64,000 bases of DNA, from the NCBI GenBank assembly GCA_045577175.1, contig JAZNHT010000044.1:18373-82372 (forward strand). The letters are read 5' to 3'. Shown here one piece after another: positions 1-8,020 of the stretch (position 1 is its first letter; every line of letters starts with the position of its first letter). A program made the translations under genes and the position numbers. The notes beneath the pieces were generated by a model that had not been told where the DNA came from, ran no database searches, and was given only the letters and a program-made list of their open reading frames with translations. This stretch comes from SIG701 sp045577175 (lineage in GTDB: Bacteria; Bacillota; Clostridia; Oscillospirales; CAG-272).

Positions 1-740
1 CCGTCGGCGGCGACGTGTTCGCATTCATGGCAGGTCCCTGCTCCGTGGAAAGCGAGGAGCAGATCATCGAAATCGCCCGTGACGTAAAGGCACTCGGTGC
101 CACGATGCTCCGTGGCGGTGCATTCAAGCCGCGCACCTCTCCCTACGATTTCCAGGGACTGAAGGCGGAGGGACTGGAGCTTCTCCTCCTTGCGAAAAAA
201 GAAACGGGACTGCCGATCGTTTCCGAAATCATGAACGCCAACCACCTGCCCCTCTTTGAGGATGTGGATGTGATTCAGGTCGGTGCGAGAAACATGCAGA
301 ACTTCGAGCTTCTGAAGGAGCTCGGTCGGACGAAAAAGACGATTCTTCTGAAGCGCGGTCTTGCCAACACGATCAAGGAGCTTCTGATGAGCGCGGAATA
401 CATCATGGCAGGCGGCAACGAAAACATCATCCTCTGCGAGCGCGGCATCCGCACGTTTGAGACGTACACAAGAAACACGCTCGACATCTCCGCCGTATCC
501 GTTATCCGCGAGCTGTCCCACCTGCCCGTCATCGTCGATCCGAGCCACGCGACCGGCGTTGCCAAATACGTCAAGTCGATGGCGTTCGCAGCGGCGGCGG
601 CAGGCGCTCACGGTGTCATGATCGAGGTGCACAACGATCCCGCACGCGCCCTCTGCGACGGTCCGCAGGCACTCACCCCCGAACAGTTCGGCGAGGTCGC
701 CAAGGGCGTCCGCGCCATTGCGGAAGCGATCCGCGCATAA
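1..740 (+). CDS. aroF: 3-deoxy-7-phosphoheptulonate (DAHP) synthase, 5' end off the window
   Basis: Condenses phosphoenolpyruvate and erythrose 4-phosphate to DAHP, the first step of the shikimate pathway, in the cytosol. The frame is open from the left edge (first full codon at base 3), so the GTG at 15 is not a believable start. About 245 residues are visible with the hallmarks of the KDO8P-synthase-like type I-beta family: AGPCSVES near the edge, GGAFKPRTSPYDFQG, GARNMQNFELL, KRGL, CERGIRTFE and the late PVIVDPSHATG metal and substrate motif. The N-terminal part, where some members carry a regulatory domain, cannot be seen. It is the first visible gene of the aromatic operon, and tyrA follows after 21 bases. 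Confidence 0.95.
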   Translation, partial: VGGDVFAFMAGPCSVESEEQIIEIARDVKALGATMLRGGAFKPRTSPYDFQGLKAEGLELLLLAKKETGLPIVSEIMNANHLPLFEDVDVIQVGARNMQNFELLKELGRTKKTILLKRGLANTIKELLMSAEYIMAGGNENIILCERGIRTFETYTRNTLDISAVSVIRELSHLPVIVDPSHATGVAKYVKSMAFAAAAAGAHGVMIEVHNDPARALCDGPQALTPEQFGEVAKGVRAIAEAIRA

Positions 741-761
741 AACACGCTCCCGGAGGCAGTT

Positions 762-1598
762 ATGACAGTCGGAATTGTCGGACTCGGTCTGATCGGCGGA
801 TCGATGGCAAAGGCGTACAAGCAAAACGGGACGGACACCGTCCTCGCCGCCGAAATTGATACACCCACGCTCGAATACGCGCGGCTCATCGGTGCCGTTG
901 ACGGCACGCTGACGGAGGAGGCGGTCGGCACGTGCGATCTGCTCCTCATCGCGCTGTATCCCGAGGCGGCGATCGCATATCTCCATAAAACCGCGCCGAT
1001 GATAAATAAGGATGCGCTGGTCATCGATCTGTGCGGCACGAAGCGCACCGTGTGTGAGGCAGGCTTCGCCCTTGCCAAAGAGTACGGATTCACCTTCGTC
1101 GGCGGACATCCGATGGCAGGACGGCAGTACTCCGGCTTCAAATATGCGGATGCAAATCTGTTCCGCGGCGCGCCGATGGTCATCGTACCGCCCACACGGG
1201 ATGATATTTTCCTTCTGGATCGGGTGAAAAAAGCGCTCGCTCCGGCACAGTTCGGACGCTTCTCCGTCACAACAGCGGACAAGCACGACGAGGTGATCGC
1301 GTTCACGTCTCAGCTTGCGCACGTCGTATCCAACGCGTATGTAAAAAGCCCGACCGCGCAGATTCACAGCGGATTTTCCGCCGGCTCGTACAAGGATCTG
1401 ACGCGCGTGGCACGGCTGAATGAGGACATGTGGAGCATGCTGTTCGTGGAAAACAAGGAATACCTCGCCTGTGAACTTGACACGCTGATCGGGGAGCTTC
1501 AGAAATACCGCGACGCGATCGCCGCAGGCGACACGGACACGGTACGCGCGCTTTTGCGTGACGGTCGCATCCGCAAGCAGGAAATTGACGGTAAATAA
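762..1598 (+). CDS. tyrA: Prephenate dehydrogenase
   Basis: Oxidatively decarboxylates prephenate to 4-hydroxyphenylpyruvate with NAD(P)+, the committed step to tyrosine. The 278-residue protein opens with a Rossmann nucleotide loop, GLGLIGGS at residues 7-14. It carries GGHPMAG at about residue 110, with the family's catalytic histidine region, and the TSQLAHVVSNAY helix. It ends without an ACT domain, so feedback control by tyrosine through ACT is not expected, and there is no fused chorismate mutase. The start is set by a GGAGGCAG ribosome site just upstream of ATG 762. It lies second in the visible aromatic operon, 21 bases after aroF. Confidence 0.93.
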   Translation: MTVGIVGLGLIGGSMAKAYKQNGTDTVLAAEIDTPTLEYARLIGAVDGTLTEEAVGTCDLLLIALYPEAAIAYLHKTAPMINKDALVIDLCGTKRTVCEAGFALAKEYGFTFVGGHPMAGRQYSGFKYADANLFRGAPMVIVPPTRDDIFLLDRVKKALAPAQFGRFSVTTADKHDEVIAFTSQLAHVVSNAYVKSPTAQIHSGFSAGSYKDLTRVARLNEDMWSMLFVENKEYLACELDTLIGELQKYRDAIAAGDTDTVRALLRDGRIRKQEIDGK

Positions 1599-1621
1599 TC
1601 TATAATAATAGGAAGAAAAAC

Positions 1622-2674
1622 ATGCAGACAGTATCGGTACACGTATCCCGCCCCTACGAGGTACGGATTGAAACAGGGATTCTCGCCCGTGCCGGGGAAG
1701 AAATCCGCAAAACGCTCGGCGAGGGACGCATCATGATCGTCACGGACGACACGGTGGACGCCCTCTGGGGTGCACGGCTGGAATCGTCTCTCACGGAGGC
1801 CGGGCTTTCGTTTCAGAAATTCGTGATCCCCCACGGGGAGGCATCGAAAAACGCACAAAGCTGGATCTCCCTGCTCGAAACGCTCGCCGAAAACGCATTT
1901 ACACGCACGGACATCCTCTGTGCGCTCGGCGGCGGTGTCGTCGGCGATCTGACCGGATTTGCCGCGGCGACGTTTCTGCGCGGCATCCGTTATGTCGGAA
2001 TCCCCACGACGCTTCTCGCCATGGTTGATTCCTCCGTCGGCGGCAAAACCGCGGTCGATCTCAGCCGCGGAAAGAATCTCGCAGGTGCGTTTCATCATCC
2101 GTCGCTCGTTCTGTGCGATCCCGATGCACTCTCTACCCTGCCTGAAGAAGTATTCGCCGACGGCATGGCGGAGGTCATCAAATACGGCGTGCTCGGTGAC
2201 GGGGAGCTGTTCGGGATTCTGAAAGACCGCGATCACCTCCCGATGGAGGAGGTTATTCGCCGCTGTGTCGCGATGAAGGCCGCCATCGTGGAGGAGGACG
2301 AGCACGATCACGGCAAGCGAAAGCTGCTCAACTACGGACACACCGCCGGTCATGCGATTGAGGCTCGGGCGAATTTCACGATGCTGCACGGTCACGGCGT
2401 GGCGGCAGGCATGGTGATCGCCGCGCGGTATGCGCACGCAATCGGTCTGTGTGACGGCGGCATTATTGAAGAAATCGCCTCTCTTGTGCGCCTGTACGGA
2501 CTGCCCGATGCATCTCCGTATCCGCCGGCGGAGCTGACCGAAACGGCACTCCGCGATAAAAAGCGCGAGGGCGGCATGATCGATCTCGTTCTGCCTGAGC
2601 AGATCGGTCAGTGCGTGCTCCACCGCGTCGGCGTGGACACGCTGCCCGCGTTTTTAAGCGGAGGCGCTGTATGA
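1622..2674 (+). CDS. aroB: 3-dehydroquinate synthase
   Basis: Converts DAHP to 3-dehydroquinate, step 2 of the shikimate pathway. The 350-residue length is usual for AroB. The NAD-binding glycine stretch LGGGVVGDLTGF, the PTTLLAMVDSSVGGKT segment that lines the active site, and the late YGHTAGHAIE zinc-ligand region are all present, as is the GMAEVIKYG motif. An AGGAAG ribosome site sits a few bases before ATG 1622. Its TGA stop overlaps the next start as ATGA, which indicates translational coupling to aroA. Confidence 0.96.
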   Translation: MQTVSVHVSRPYEVRIETGILARAGEEIRKTLGEGRIMIVTDDTVDALWGARLESSLTEAGLSFQKFVIPHGEASKNAQSWISLLETLAENAFTRTDILCALGGGVVGDLTGFAAATFLRGIRYVGIPTTLLAMVDSSVGGKTAVDLSRGKNLAGAFHHPSLVLCDPDALSTLPEEVFADGMAEVIKYGVLGDGELFGILKDRDHLPMEEVIRRCVAMKAAIVEEDEHDHGKRKLLNYGHTAGHAIEARANFTMLHGHGVAAGMVIAARYAHAIGLCDGGIIEEIASLVRLYGLPDASPYPPAELTETALRDKKREGGMIDLVLPEQIGQCVLHRVGVDTLPAFLSGGAV

Positions 2675-3942
2675 TCTTCACCTTTCAGAAATCCCCGACG
2701 GGCGGCGTGATTCCCGCAATCCCGTCGAAATCGGCGGCGCACCGCCTGCTCATCTGCGCCGCGTTTGCAGACAAGCCCTGCACGGTCGTATGCCCCGTCA
2801 CAAGCGAGGACATCGATGCGACGGCGCGCGTGCTGAACGCGCTCGGTGCGAGCATCACGCGCACGGCAGACGGATTTTCCGTCTTCCCCGTAAAGGAATT
2901 GCACCGCGGCGCAATCCTCGACTGCGGCGAAAGCGGCTCTACGCTCCGATTTATGCTGCCCGTCGCGGCGGCGATCGGCGCGGAGGCGCGATTTGTGCGG
3001 CACGGCAGACTCGCAAGTCGTCCCCTCTCCCCACTTTATGAAGAAATGGCGCGGCACGGCGCAATTCTGCCCGAGGATGCGGCAATCGATCCGCTTACGG
3101 TCGGCGGAAAGATGGCGGCAGGTGAATACACCATCGCCGCAAACGTGTCCTCGCAGTTTGTAAGCGGACTGCTTCTCGCCATGCCGCTGACGGGCGGCAA
3201 ATGCGCCGTCAATCTGACCGAAACGATCGAATCCGAGGACTACATCCGCATCACGGCTTCGGCGATGGCGCGATTTGGCGCTTCCCCCACCGTCTCCGCA
3301 GACGGACGGCGGTACGAAGGCGGCACACCGTACCGATCCCCCGAAAAAATTGCCGTGGAGGGCGACTGGTCAAACGCCGCGCTCTGGCTCGCGGCAGGCG
3401 CGATCGGAAACGCGCCCGTCACCGTGACGGGACTGGATATGCAATCTCCGCAGGGAGATCGCAGAATCGCGGACGTGCTCCGCGCGTTCGGTGCGAGCAT
3501 CACCGTAGACGGCGATTGCGTAACCGCCGCACCGGCTCCCCTTTTTGGTATCACATTGGACGTGTCGCAGATTCCCGATCTCACGCCCGTAATCGCCGCC
3601 GTAGCGGCGGCGGCTGAGGGAGAGACGGTCATCACCGGCATCGAACGGCTTCGCATCAAGGAAAGCGACCGCGCCGCCGCGATTGAGGAAATGATGACAT
3701 CCCTCGGCGCGGACGCACGGACGGAAAAAGATCGCATCGTGATCCGCGGCGGCAAACGTCTGCACGGCGGCACCGTCTCCTCTTTCCGCGATCACCGCAT
3801 GGTGATGTGCGCGTCCCTTCTCGCAATGCTCACAGACGGACAAATCTCCGTCACGGAAGCGCAGTCTGTACGCAAATCCTACCCCGGTTTCGCCGAGGAC
3901 TACCGAAAGCTCGGCGGCATCCTTACTGAGTCGGAGGCATGA
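2671..3942 (+). CDS. aroA: 3-phosphoshikimate 1-carboxyvinyltransferase (EPSP synthase)
   Basis: Transfers the enolpyruvyl group of PEP to shikimate 3-phosphate, step 6 of the pathway. The start at ATG 2671 overlaps the aroB stop by four bases and has GGAGG upstream. A longer upstream extension in the same frame would run into aroB and is unlikely. The 423-residue product has the two-domain EPSP synthase motifs: GESGSTLRFMLP near residue 88, RIKESDR in the C-terminal half and the DHRMVM motif near the end. The gene is followed after four bases by aroC. Confidence 0.96.
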   Translation: MIFTFQKSPTGGVIPAIPSKSAAHRLLICAAFADKPCTVVCPVTSEDIDATARVLNALGASITRTADGFSVFPVKELHRGAILDCGESGSTLRFMLPVAAAIGAEARFVRHGRLASRPLSPLYEEMARHGAILPEDAAIDPLTVGGKMAAGEYTIAANVSSQFVSGLLLAMPLTGGKCAVNLTETIESEDYIRITASAMARFGASPTVSADGRRYEGGTPYRSPEKIAVEGDWSNAALWLAAGAIGNAPVTVTGLDMQSPQGDRRIADVLRAFGASITVDGDCVTAAPAPLFGITLDVSQIPDLTPVIAAVAAAAEGETVITGIERLRIKESDRAAAIEEMMTSLGADARTEKDRIVIRGGKRLHGGTVSSFRDHRMVMCASLLAMLTDGQISVTEAQSVRKSYPGFAEDYRKLGGILTESEA

Positions 3943-3946
3943 CAGC

Positions 3947-5032
3947 ATGTTTCTCAGAAATATTGATCTTGAAATCTACGGCGGATCGCATGACGAAAAA
4001 ATTGGCGTGCGTGCCGTCGGTCTGCCGCCGGGTGAGGCGGTGGACACCGATATTCTTCAGTCGTTCCTCGCACGGCGTGCGCCGGGATCGACCAAATACG
4101 GCACGCAGCGAAAGGAGCCGGACGCGCCCGTATTTCTTTCAGGAATTACGGACGGAAGGCTCGACGGCGAGACGCTGGAGGCGGTGATTTACAACACGAA
4201 TCAGCGCTCGGGCGACTACCCTGCCGTGCCCGATGTCCCACGCCCGTCGCACGCGGATTTCGCCGCGATTCAAAAATACGGGCACGCCGTCGATCTGCGC
4301 GGCGGCGGACATTTTTCGGGCAGACTGACCGCCCCTCTCTGTATCGCGGGCGGTATCGCGCTTCAGATTCTCGCACGGCGCGGCATCCACATCGGTGCGC
4401 ACATCTCCTCCGTCGGTGAGGCCGAGGATGCGCGGTTTGATCCGCTGACCGCATCGAAAGCGGATTTTGACGCGGTGCTCTCGCACGGATTCCCCGTCAT
4501 CGATACGGACGCCGGCGAAAAGATGCAGGCGATCATCGATGACGCGCGTCTTGCAAGCGACTCCGTCGGCGGCACGGTCGAATGTGCCGTAATCGGGCTT
4601 CCGCCCGGACTCGGCGAGCATATGTTCTGGGGGATGGAAAACCGTATCTCCCACATCGCGTTCGGCGTCCCCGGACTGAAGGGCATCGAATTCGGTGCGG
4701 GATTTGAGCTTGCCCGTATGCGCGGCTCTGTGGCAAACGATCCGTTTTACACGGACGGAGAGCGCGTATTCACCGCAAAAAACAACAGCGGCGGCATTCA
4801 GGGCGGCATGACAAACGGTATGCCCTTGACCTTCCGCTGTGCGCTGAAGCCCACGCCGTCTATCGGCAAAGAGCAAGACAGTGTAAGCCTCTCCAAAATG
4901 GAGAACACGAAAATCTCCGTCGGCGGACGGCATGATCCGTGCATTCTCGTGCGTGCCGTCCCCGTCATCGAAGCGGTCGCCGCTGTCGCGGTGCTCGACG
5001 CGCTTCTTGATCCCACTGTGCTTCCCTTATAA
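3947..5032 (+). CDS. aroC: Chorismate synthase
   Basis: Eliminates phosphate from EPSP to give chorismate, with reduced FMN as cofactor, the last common step of the pathway. The 361-residue protein shows VGLPPGEAVD, the long basic segment around KYGTQRKEPD, the RPSHADF motif near residue 105 and the C-terminal GGRHDPCILVRAVPV signature. The N-terminal motif reads GGSHDEKIG where many relatives have G-E-S-H-G, so one familiar position is changed. The histidine is kept and the rest of the protein looks intact. The gene starts four bases after aroA and is likely translated from the same mRNA. Confidence 0.94.
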   Translation: MFLRNIDLEIYGGSHDEKIGVRAVGLPPGEAVDTDILQSFLARRAPGSTKYGTQRKEPDAPVFLSGITDGRLDGETLEAVIYNTNQRSGDYPAVPDVPRPSHADFAAIQKYGHAVDLRGGGHFSGRLTAPLCIAGGIALQILARRGIHIGAHISSVGEAEDARFDPLTASKADFDAVLSHGFPVIDTDAGEKMQAIIDDARLASDSVGGTVECAVIGLPPGLGEHMFWGMENRISHIAFGVPGLKGIEFGAGFELARMRGSVANDPFYTDGERVFTAKNNSGGIQGGMTNGMPLTFRCALKPTPSIGKEQDSVSLSKMENTKISVGGRHDPCILVRAVPVIEAVAAVAVLDALLDPTVLPL

Positions 5033-5061
5033 AAAATTCAGATATATACAGGAGTGTAACC

Positions 5062-6207
5062 ATGGAGCTTTCCGAACTGAGAAAACAAATCGACACAATC
5101 GATCACGATCTTCTTCGTCTGTTCATGGAGCGTATGCAGATTTCCAACAGCGTTGCCGAATACAAGCGTGCAAACGGACTTCCCGTTTTGGACAGTGCCC
5201 GTGAGCGCGAACTGCTCGCAGGCATCGCCGAGCGCGCAGGGGAGGATATGGACGAATACGCCATCGTTCTTTACTCAACAATTCTGTCGCTGAGCCGCTC
5301 GTACCAGCACAAAAAGCTCGCCCCCGAAAGCAAATACGGCGCGATCATCCAAAACGCACTGGATACGACCGAAAAGCTGTTCCCCGAAAAGGCGCGTGTC
5401 GCCTGCCAGGGTGTCGAGGGCGCGTACTCCCAGATCGCCGCCACGAAGCTGTTCAAGCTCCCCTCCATCCTCTATTTCAGCGCGTTTGAAGGCGTGCTCG
5501 CCGCGATTGAATCGGGTATGTGCGACTACGGCGTTCTGCCGATTGAGAACAGCACCGCCGGCTCTGTCAAGAGAGTGTACGATCTGATGGTCGATCACAA
5601 TCTCTATATCACACGCTCCATGCGCGTAAAAATCGAGCACCACCTGCTCGCCAAGCCCGGCACAAAGATGACCGACATCAAGGAAATCTTCTCCCATGAG
5701 CAGGCGATCGATCAGTGCGCCGCTTTCCTGCGCACGTTCAAGGATGTGAAAATCACCGTCTGCCCGAACACCGCCATGGCGGCACAGATGGTTGCCCAGT
5801 CCGACCGAAACGATGTCGCCGCCCTCTCCGCCCGTGCGTGCGCCGAGCTGTACGGTCTTGCCTCCCTCGCAGACTGCGTGCAGGATAAGAGCAACAACTA
5901 CACGCGCTTCATCTGCGTATCCCGCCGCCCCGAAATTTATCCGGGCGCAAACCGCACGAGCATCATGCTCGTCACGCCGCACAAGCCCGGTGCGCTTTAT
6001 AACGTCCTTGCACGCATCAACGCGCTCGGCTTGAACCTTCTGAAGCTTGAATCCCGTCCGATTCCCGAAAGAGAGTTCGAGTTCATGTTCTACTTCGACA
6101 TCGAAGGCTCGGCATACGCGCCGGAGCTTACCGAGCTGATCTCCGAGCTTGAGGCGGACAGCGAGCAGTTCAAGTATCTCGGCACGTACGCCGAAACGAT
6201 CGGCTGA
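5062..6207 (+). CDS. pheA: Bifunctional chorismate mutase/prephenate dehydratase with ACT domain
   Basis: Converts chorismate to prephenate and on to phenylpyruvate, the phenylalanine branch. Three parts are visible in 381 residues. An AroQ-class chorismate mutase helix bundle occupies about 1-85 (ELRKQIDTIDHDLLRLF, then ARERELL). The dehydratase part runs from about 110 to 285 (VEGAYSQIA, ENSTAGSVKRVYDLM). A C-terminal ACT domain with LLKLESRPI suggests feedback inhibition by phenylalanine, as known for this family. The ribosome site is GGAGTG before ATG 5062. The next gene, the aroE-aroK fusion, begins one base after the stop. Confidence 0.96.
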   Translation: MELSELRKQIDTIDHDLLRLFMERMQISNSVAEYKRANGLPVLDSARERELLAGIAERAGEDMDEYAIVLYSTILSLSRSYQHKKLAPESKYGAIIQNALDTTEKLFPEKARVACQGVEGAYSQIAATKLFKLPSILYFSAFEGVLAAIESGMCDYGVLPIENSTAGSVKRVYDLMVDHNLYITRSMRVKIEHHLLAKPGTKMTDIKEIFSHEQAIDQCAAFLRTFKDVKITVCPNTAMAAQMVAQSDRNDVAALSARACAELYGLASLADCVQDKSNNYTRFICVSRRPEIYPGANRTSIMLVTPHKPGALYNVLARINALGLNLLKLESRPIPEREFEFMFYFDIEGSAYAPELTELISELEADSEQFKYLGTYAETIG

Positions 6208-6208
6208 T

Positions 6209-7447
6209 ATGGACGATACAAAAACCTACGGTCTGCTGGGAGAGAAGCTCGGACACAGCTACTCCCCGCAGATTCACGCGCACCTGGGAGAATACGAATA
6301 CCGCCTGTTTGAACGGGCGGAGGAGGACGTACCGGCGTTTCTGGGCTCAGGTGAGTTTGAGGCGATCAACGTAACGATCCCGTACAAAAAGACGGTCATG
6401 CCATACCTTGCCGAGATCTCCGATGAGGCGATCAAAATCGGCTCGGTGAACACAATCACACGGGTAAAAAGCGGTCTGCGCGGAGATAATACGGATTACT
6501 ACGGCTTCTCCTATATGCTCGCCGAAAGCGGCATCGACGTGGTGGGCAAAAAGTGCCTCGTCCTCGGCTCGGGCGGTGCGTCCGTGACCGCACAGGCGGT
6601 GCTTGCCGATCTCGGCGCGATCCCGATCGTGATCTCCCGCAGCGGTGAGAACAATTACGAAAATCTCGACCGCCACGCCGATGCATCCGTGATCGTGAAC
6701 ACCACCCCGGTCGGGATGTACCCGAAAAACAGTGTCTCCCCGATCGATCTGTCCCTCTTCCCCACTCTCACGGGCGTGGTCGATATGATCTACAATCCGC
6801 GCCGCACCGCGCTGATTCTGGCGGCGAAGGATCGCGGCATCCCCTGTGTCAGCGGACTGTCCATGCTTGTCGCGCAGGCGAAACGCGCAAATGAGCTGTT
6901 CTTTGACCGTCCGCTCTCCGACGCAATCACCGACGAGGTGATCCGCAAAACGAGGCGGCAGATGGAAAACGTCATCCTGATCGGTATGCCCGGATGCGGA
7001 AAATCGACGGCAGGCAAGCACCTCGCCGAGCGGCTCGGATTCGATTTTGCCGACACGGATGAGGAAATTGTGAATATGACGGGACGCACGCCTTCCGAGA
7101 TCATCCAAACGGACGGCGAGGACGCCTTCCGCAAAATAGAGCACGATGCCGCGTGTGCACTCGGCAAGCGAAGCCATACCGTGATCGCAACCGGCGGCGG
7201 CATCGTCACACGCCCCGAAAACCGCGATCCTCTCAGACAAAACGGCACGGTGATCTATCTCTCCCGACCGCTTGAGAATCTCGCAACGGGCGGCAGACCG
7301 CTGACAGCGCAAAACGGCGTGCAGTCTCTGTTTGAAAAGCGCCGTCCGCTGTACGAATCGTGGGCGGATGCGACTGCCGTCTGCGAGGACGATGCGGAGA
7401 AAACCGTACAAAATCTGATCGCCGCCATCGACGCGGCAAAGGAGTAA
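6209..7447 (+). CDS. aroE/aroK: Shikimate dehydrogenase-shikimate kinase fusion
   Basis: One uninterrupted 412-residue frame carries two shikimate-pathway enzymes. Residues 1 to about 250 are AroE, which reduces 3-dehydroshikimate with NADPH: LGHSYSP, NVTIPYK, GDNTDYYGF and a nucleotide loop GSGGASVTAQA. From residue 252 the protein is AroK, which phosphorylates shikimate with ATP: P-loop GMPGCGKST at 259-267, DTDEEI and the TGGGIV motif. A methionine at the join (base 6962) could be an internal start, but no good ribosome site precedes it, so I read a fusion. The two halves would catalyse steps 4 and 5 in succession. ATG 6209 lies one base after the pheA stop. A longer in-frame start inside pheA is unlikely. 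Confidence 0.93.
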   Translation: MDDTKTYGLLGEKLGHSYSPQIHAHLGEYEYRLFERAEEDVPAFLGSGEFEAINVTIPYKKTVMPYLAEISDEAIKIGSVNTITRVKSGLRGDNTDYYGFSYMLAESGIDVVGKKCLVLGSGGASVTAQAVLADLGAIPIVISRSGENNYENLDRHADASVIVNTTPVGMYPKNSVSPIDLSLFPTLTGVVDMIYNPRRTALILAAKDRGIPCVSGLSMLVAQAKRANELFFDRPLSDAITDEVIRKTRRQMENVILIGMPGCGKSTAGKHLAERLGFDFADTDEEIVNMTGRTPSEIIQTDGEDAFRKIEHDAACALGKRSHTVIATGGGIVTRPENRDPLRQNGTVIYLSRPLENLATGGRPLTAQNGVQSLFEKRRPLYESWADATAVCEDDAEKTVQNLIAAIDAAKE

Positions 7448-7450
7448 CGT

Positions 7451-7885
7451 ATGCGCATTCTTGTAATTAACGGACCGAACTTGAATATGCTCGGCGTGCG
7501 CGAGCCGTCCGTGTACGGCACAGGCACGTATGCCGAGCTGTGCGCCAAGCTGTACGGCTGGGCGGCAGAGCTGGATGCAGAGATCGAAATTTTCCAGTCG
7601 AATCACGAGGGCGTGCTCGTGGACAAAATCCAGGAAGCACTCGGCAATTTTGACGGAATCGTTATCAATCCCGCGGCATACACGCACACGAGCGTCGCTA
7701 TCCTTGACGCGCTCAAGGCGGTGTCGATCCCAACGGTGGAGGTACACATCTCCGATGTGAATGCAAGAGAGGAGTTCCGCCGCCATTCGTATGTTTCCCT
7801 CTATGCGATGAAAACGATCGCCGGGCTGGGATTTGACGGCTACCGCGTGGCTCTCGAAGCACTGAAAGCCGCGCTCGGCGAATAA
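7451..7885 (+). CDS. aroQ: 3-dehydroquinate dehydratase, type II
   Basis: Removes water from 3-dehydroquinate to give 3-dehydroshikimate, step 3. The 144-residue protein has the type II signature at its N-terminus (NGPNLNMLGVREPSVYG), the FQSNHEG segment, NPAAYTHTSVA and VHISDVNAREEFRRHS. These hold the conserved Asn, Tyr, His and Arg of the active site. The start comes four bases after the fusion gene's stop, with that gene's final AAGGAG acting as ribosome site. It is the last gene of the aromatic operon, because a strong terminator follows within ten bases. Confidence 0.96.
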   Translation: MRILVINGPNLNMLGVREPSVYGTGTYAELCAKLYGWAAELDAEIEIFQSNHEGVLVDKIQEALGNFDGIVINPAAYTHTSVAILDALKAVSIPTVEVHISDVNAREEFRRHSYVSLYAMKTIAGLGFDGYRVALEALKAALGE

Positions 7886-7894
7886 CACCAACCG

Positions 7895-7923
7895 AAAAGA
7901 GACGCTTTGGCGTCTCTTTTTTT
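7895..7923 (+). terminator. Intrinsic terminator of the aromatic operon
   Basis: A perfect ten-base-pair stem (AAAAGAGACG with CGTCTCTTTT), a six-base loop CTTTGG and a run of seven T follow the aroQ stop directly. Confidence 0.95.
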
Positions 7924-7952
7924 GCCGATTCTCGGAATTTTACGAATACCCG

Positions 7953-7981
7953 TTGAATTTGTGCGGAAAATATTGTATAAT
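7953..7981 (+). promoter_or_regulatory. Sigma-A-type promoter of the envelope cluster
   Basis: TTGAAT at 7953-7958 and TATAAT at 7976-7981 are separated by 17 bases. The site lies after the aromatic operon terminator and 39 bases before the TTG start of the O-antigen-ligase-like gene. Confidence 0.85.
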
Positions 7982-8020
7982 AGATATGTATAATTATTTT
8001 CGGAAAGGAGGCACGCCGTT

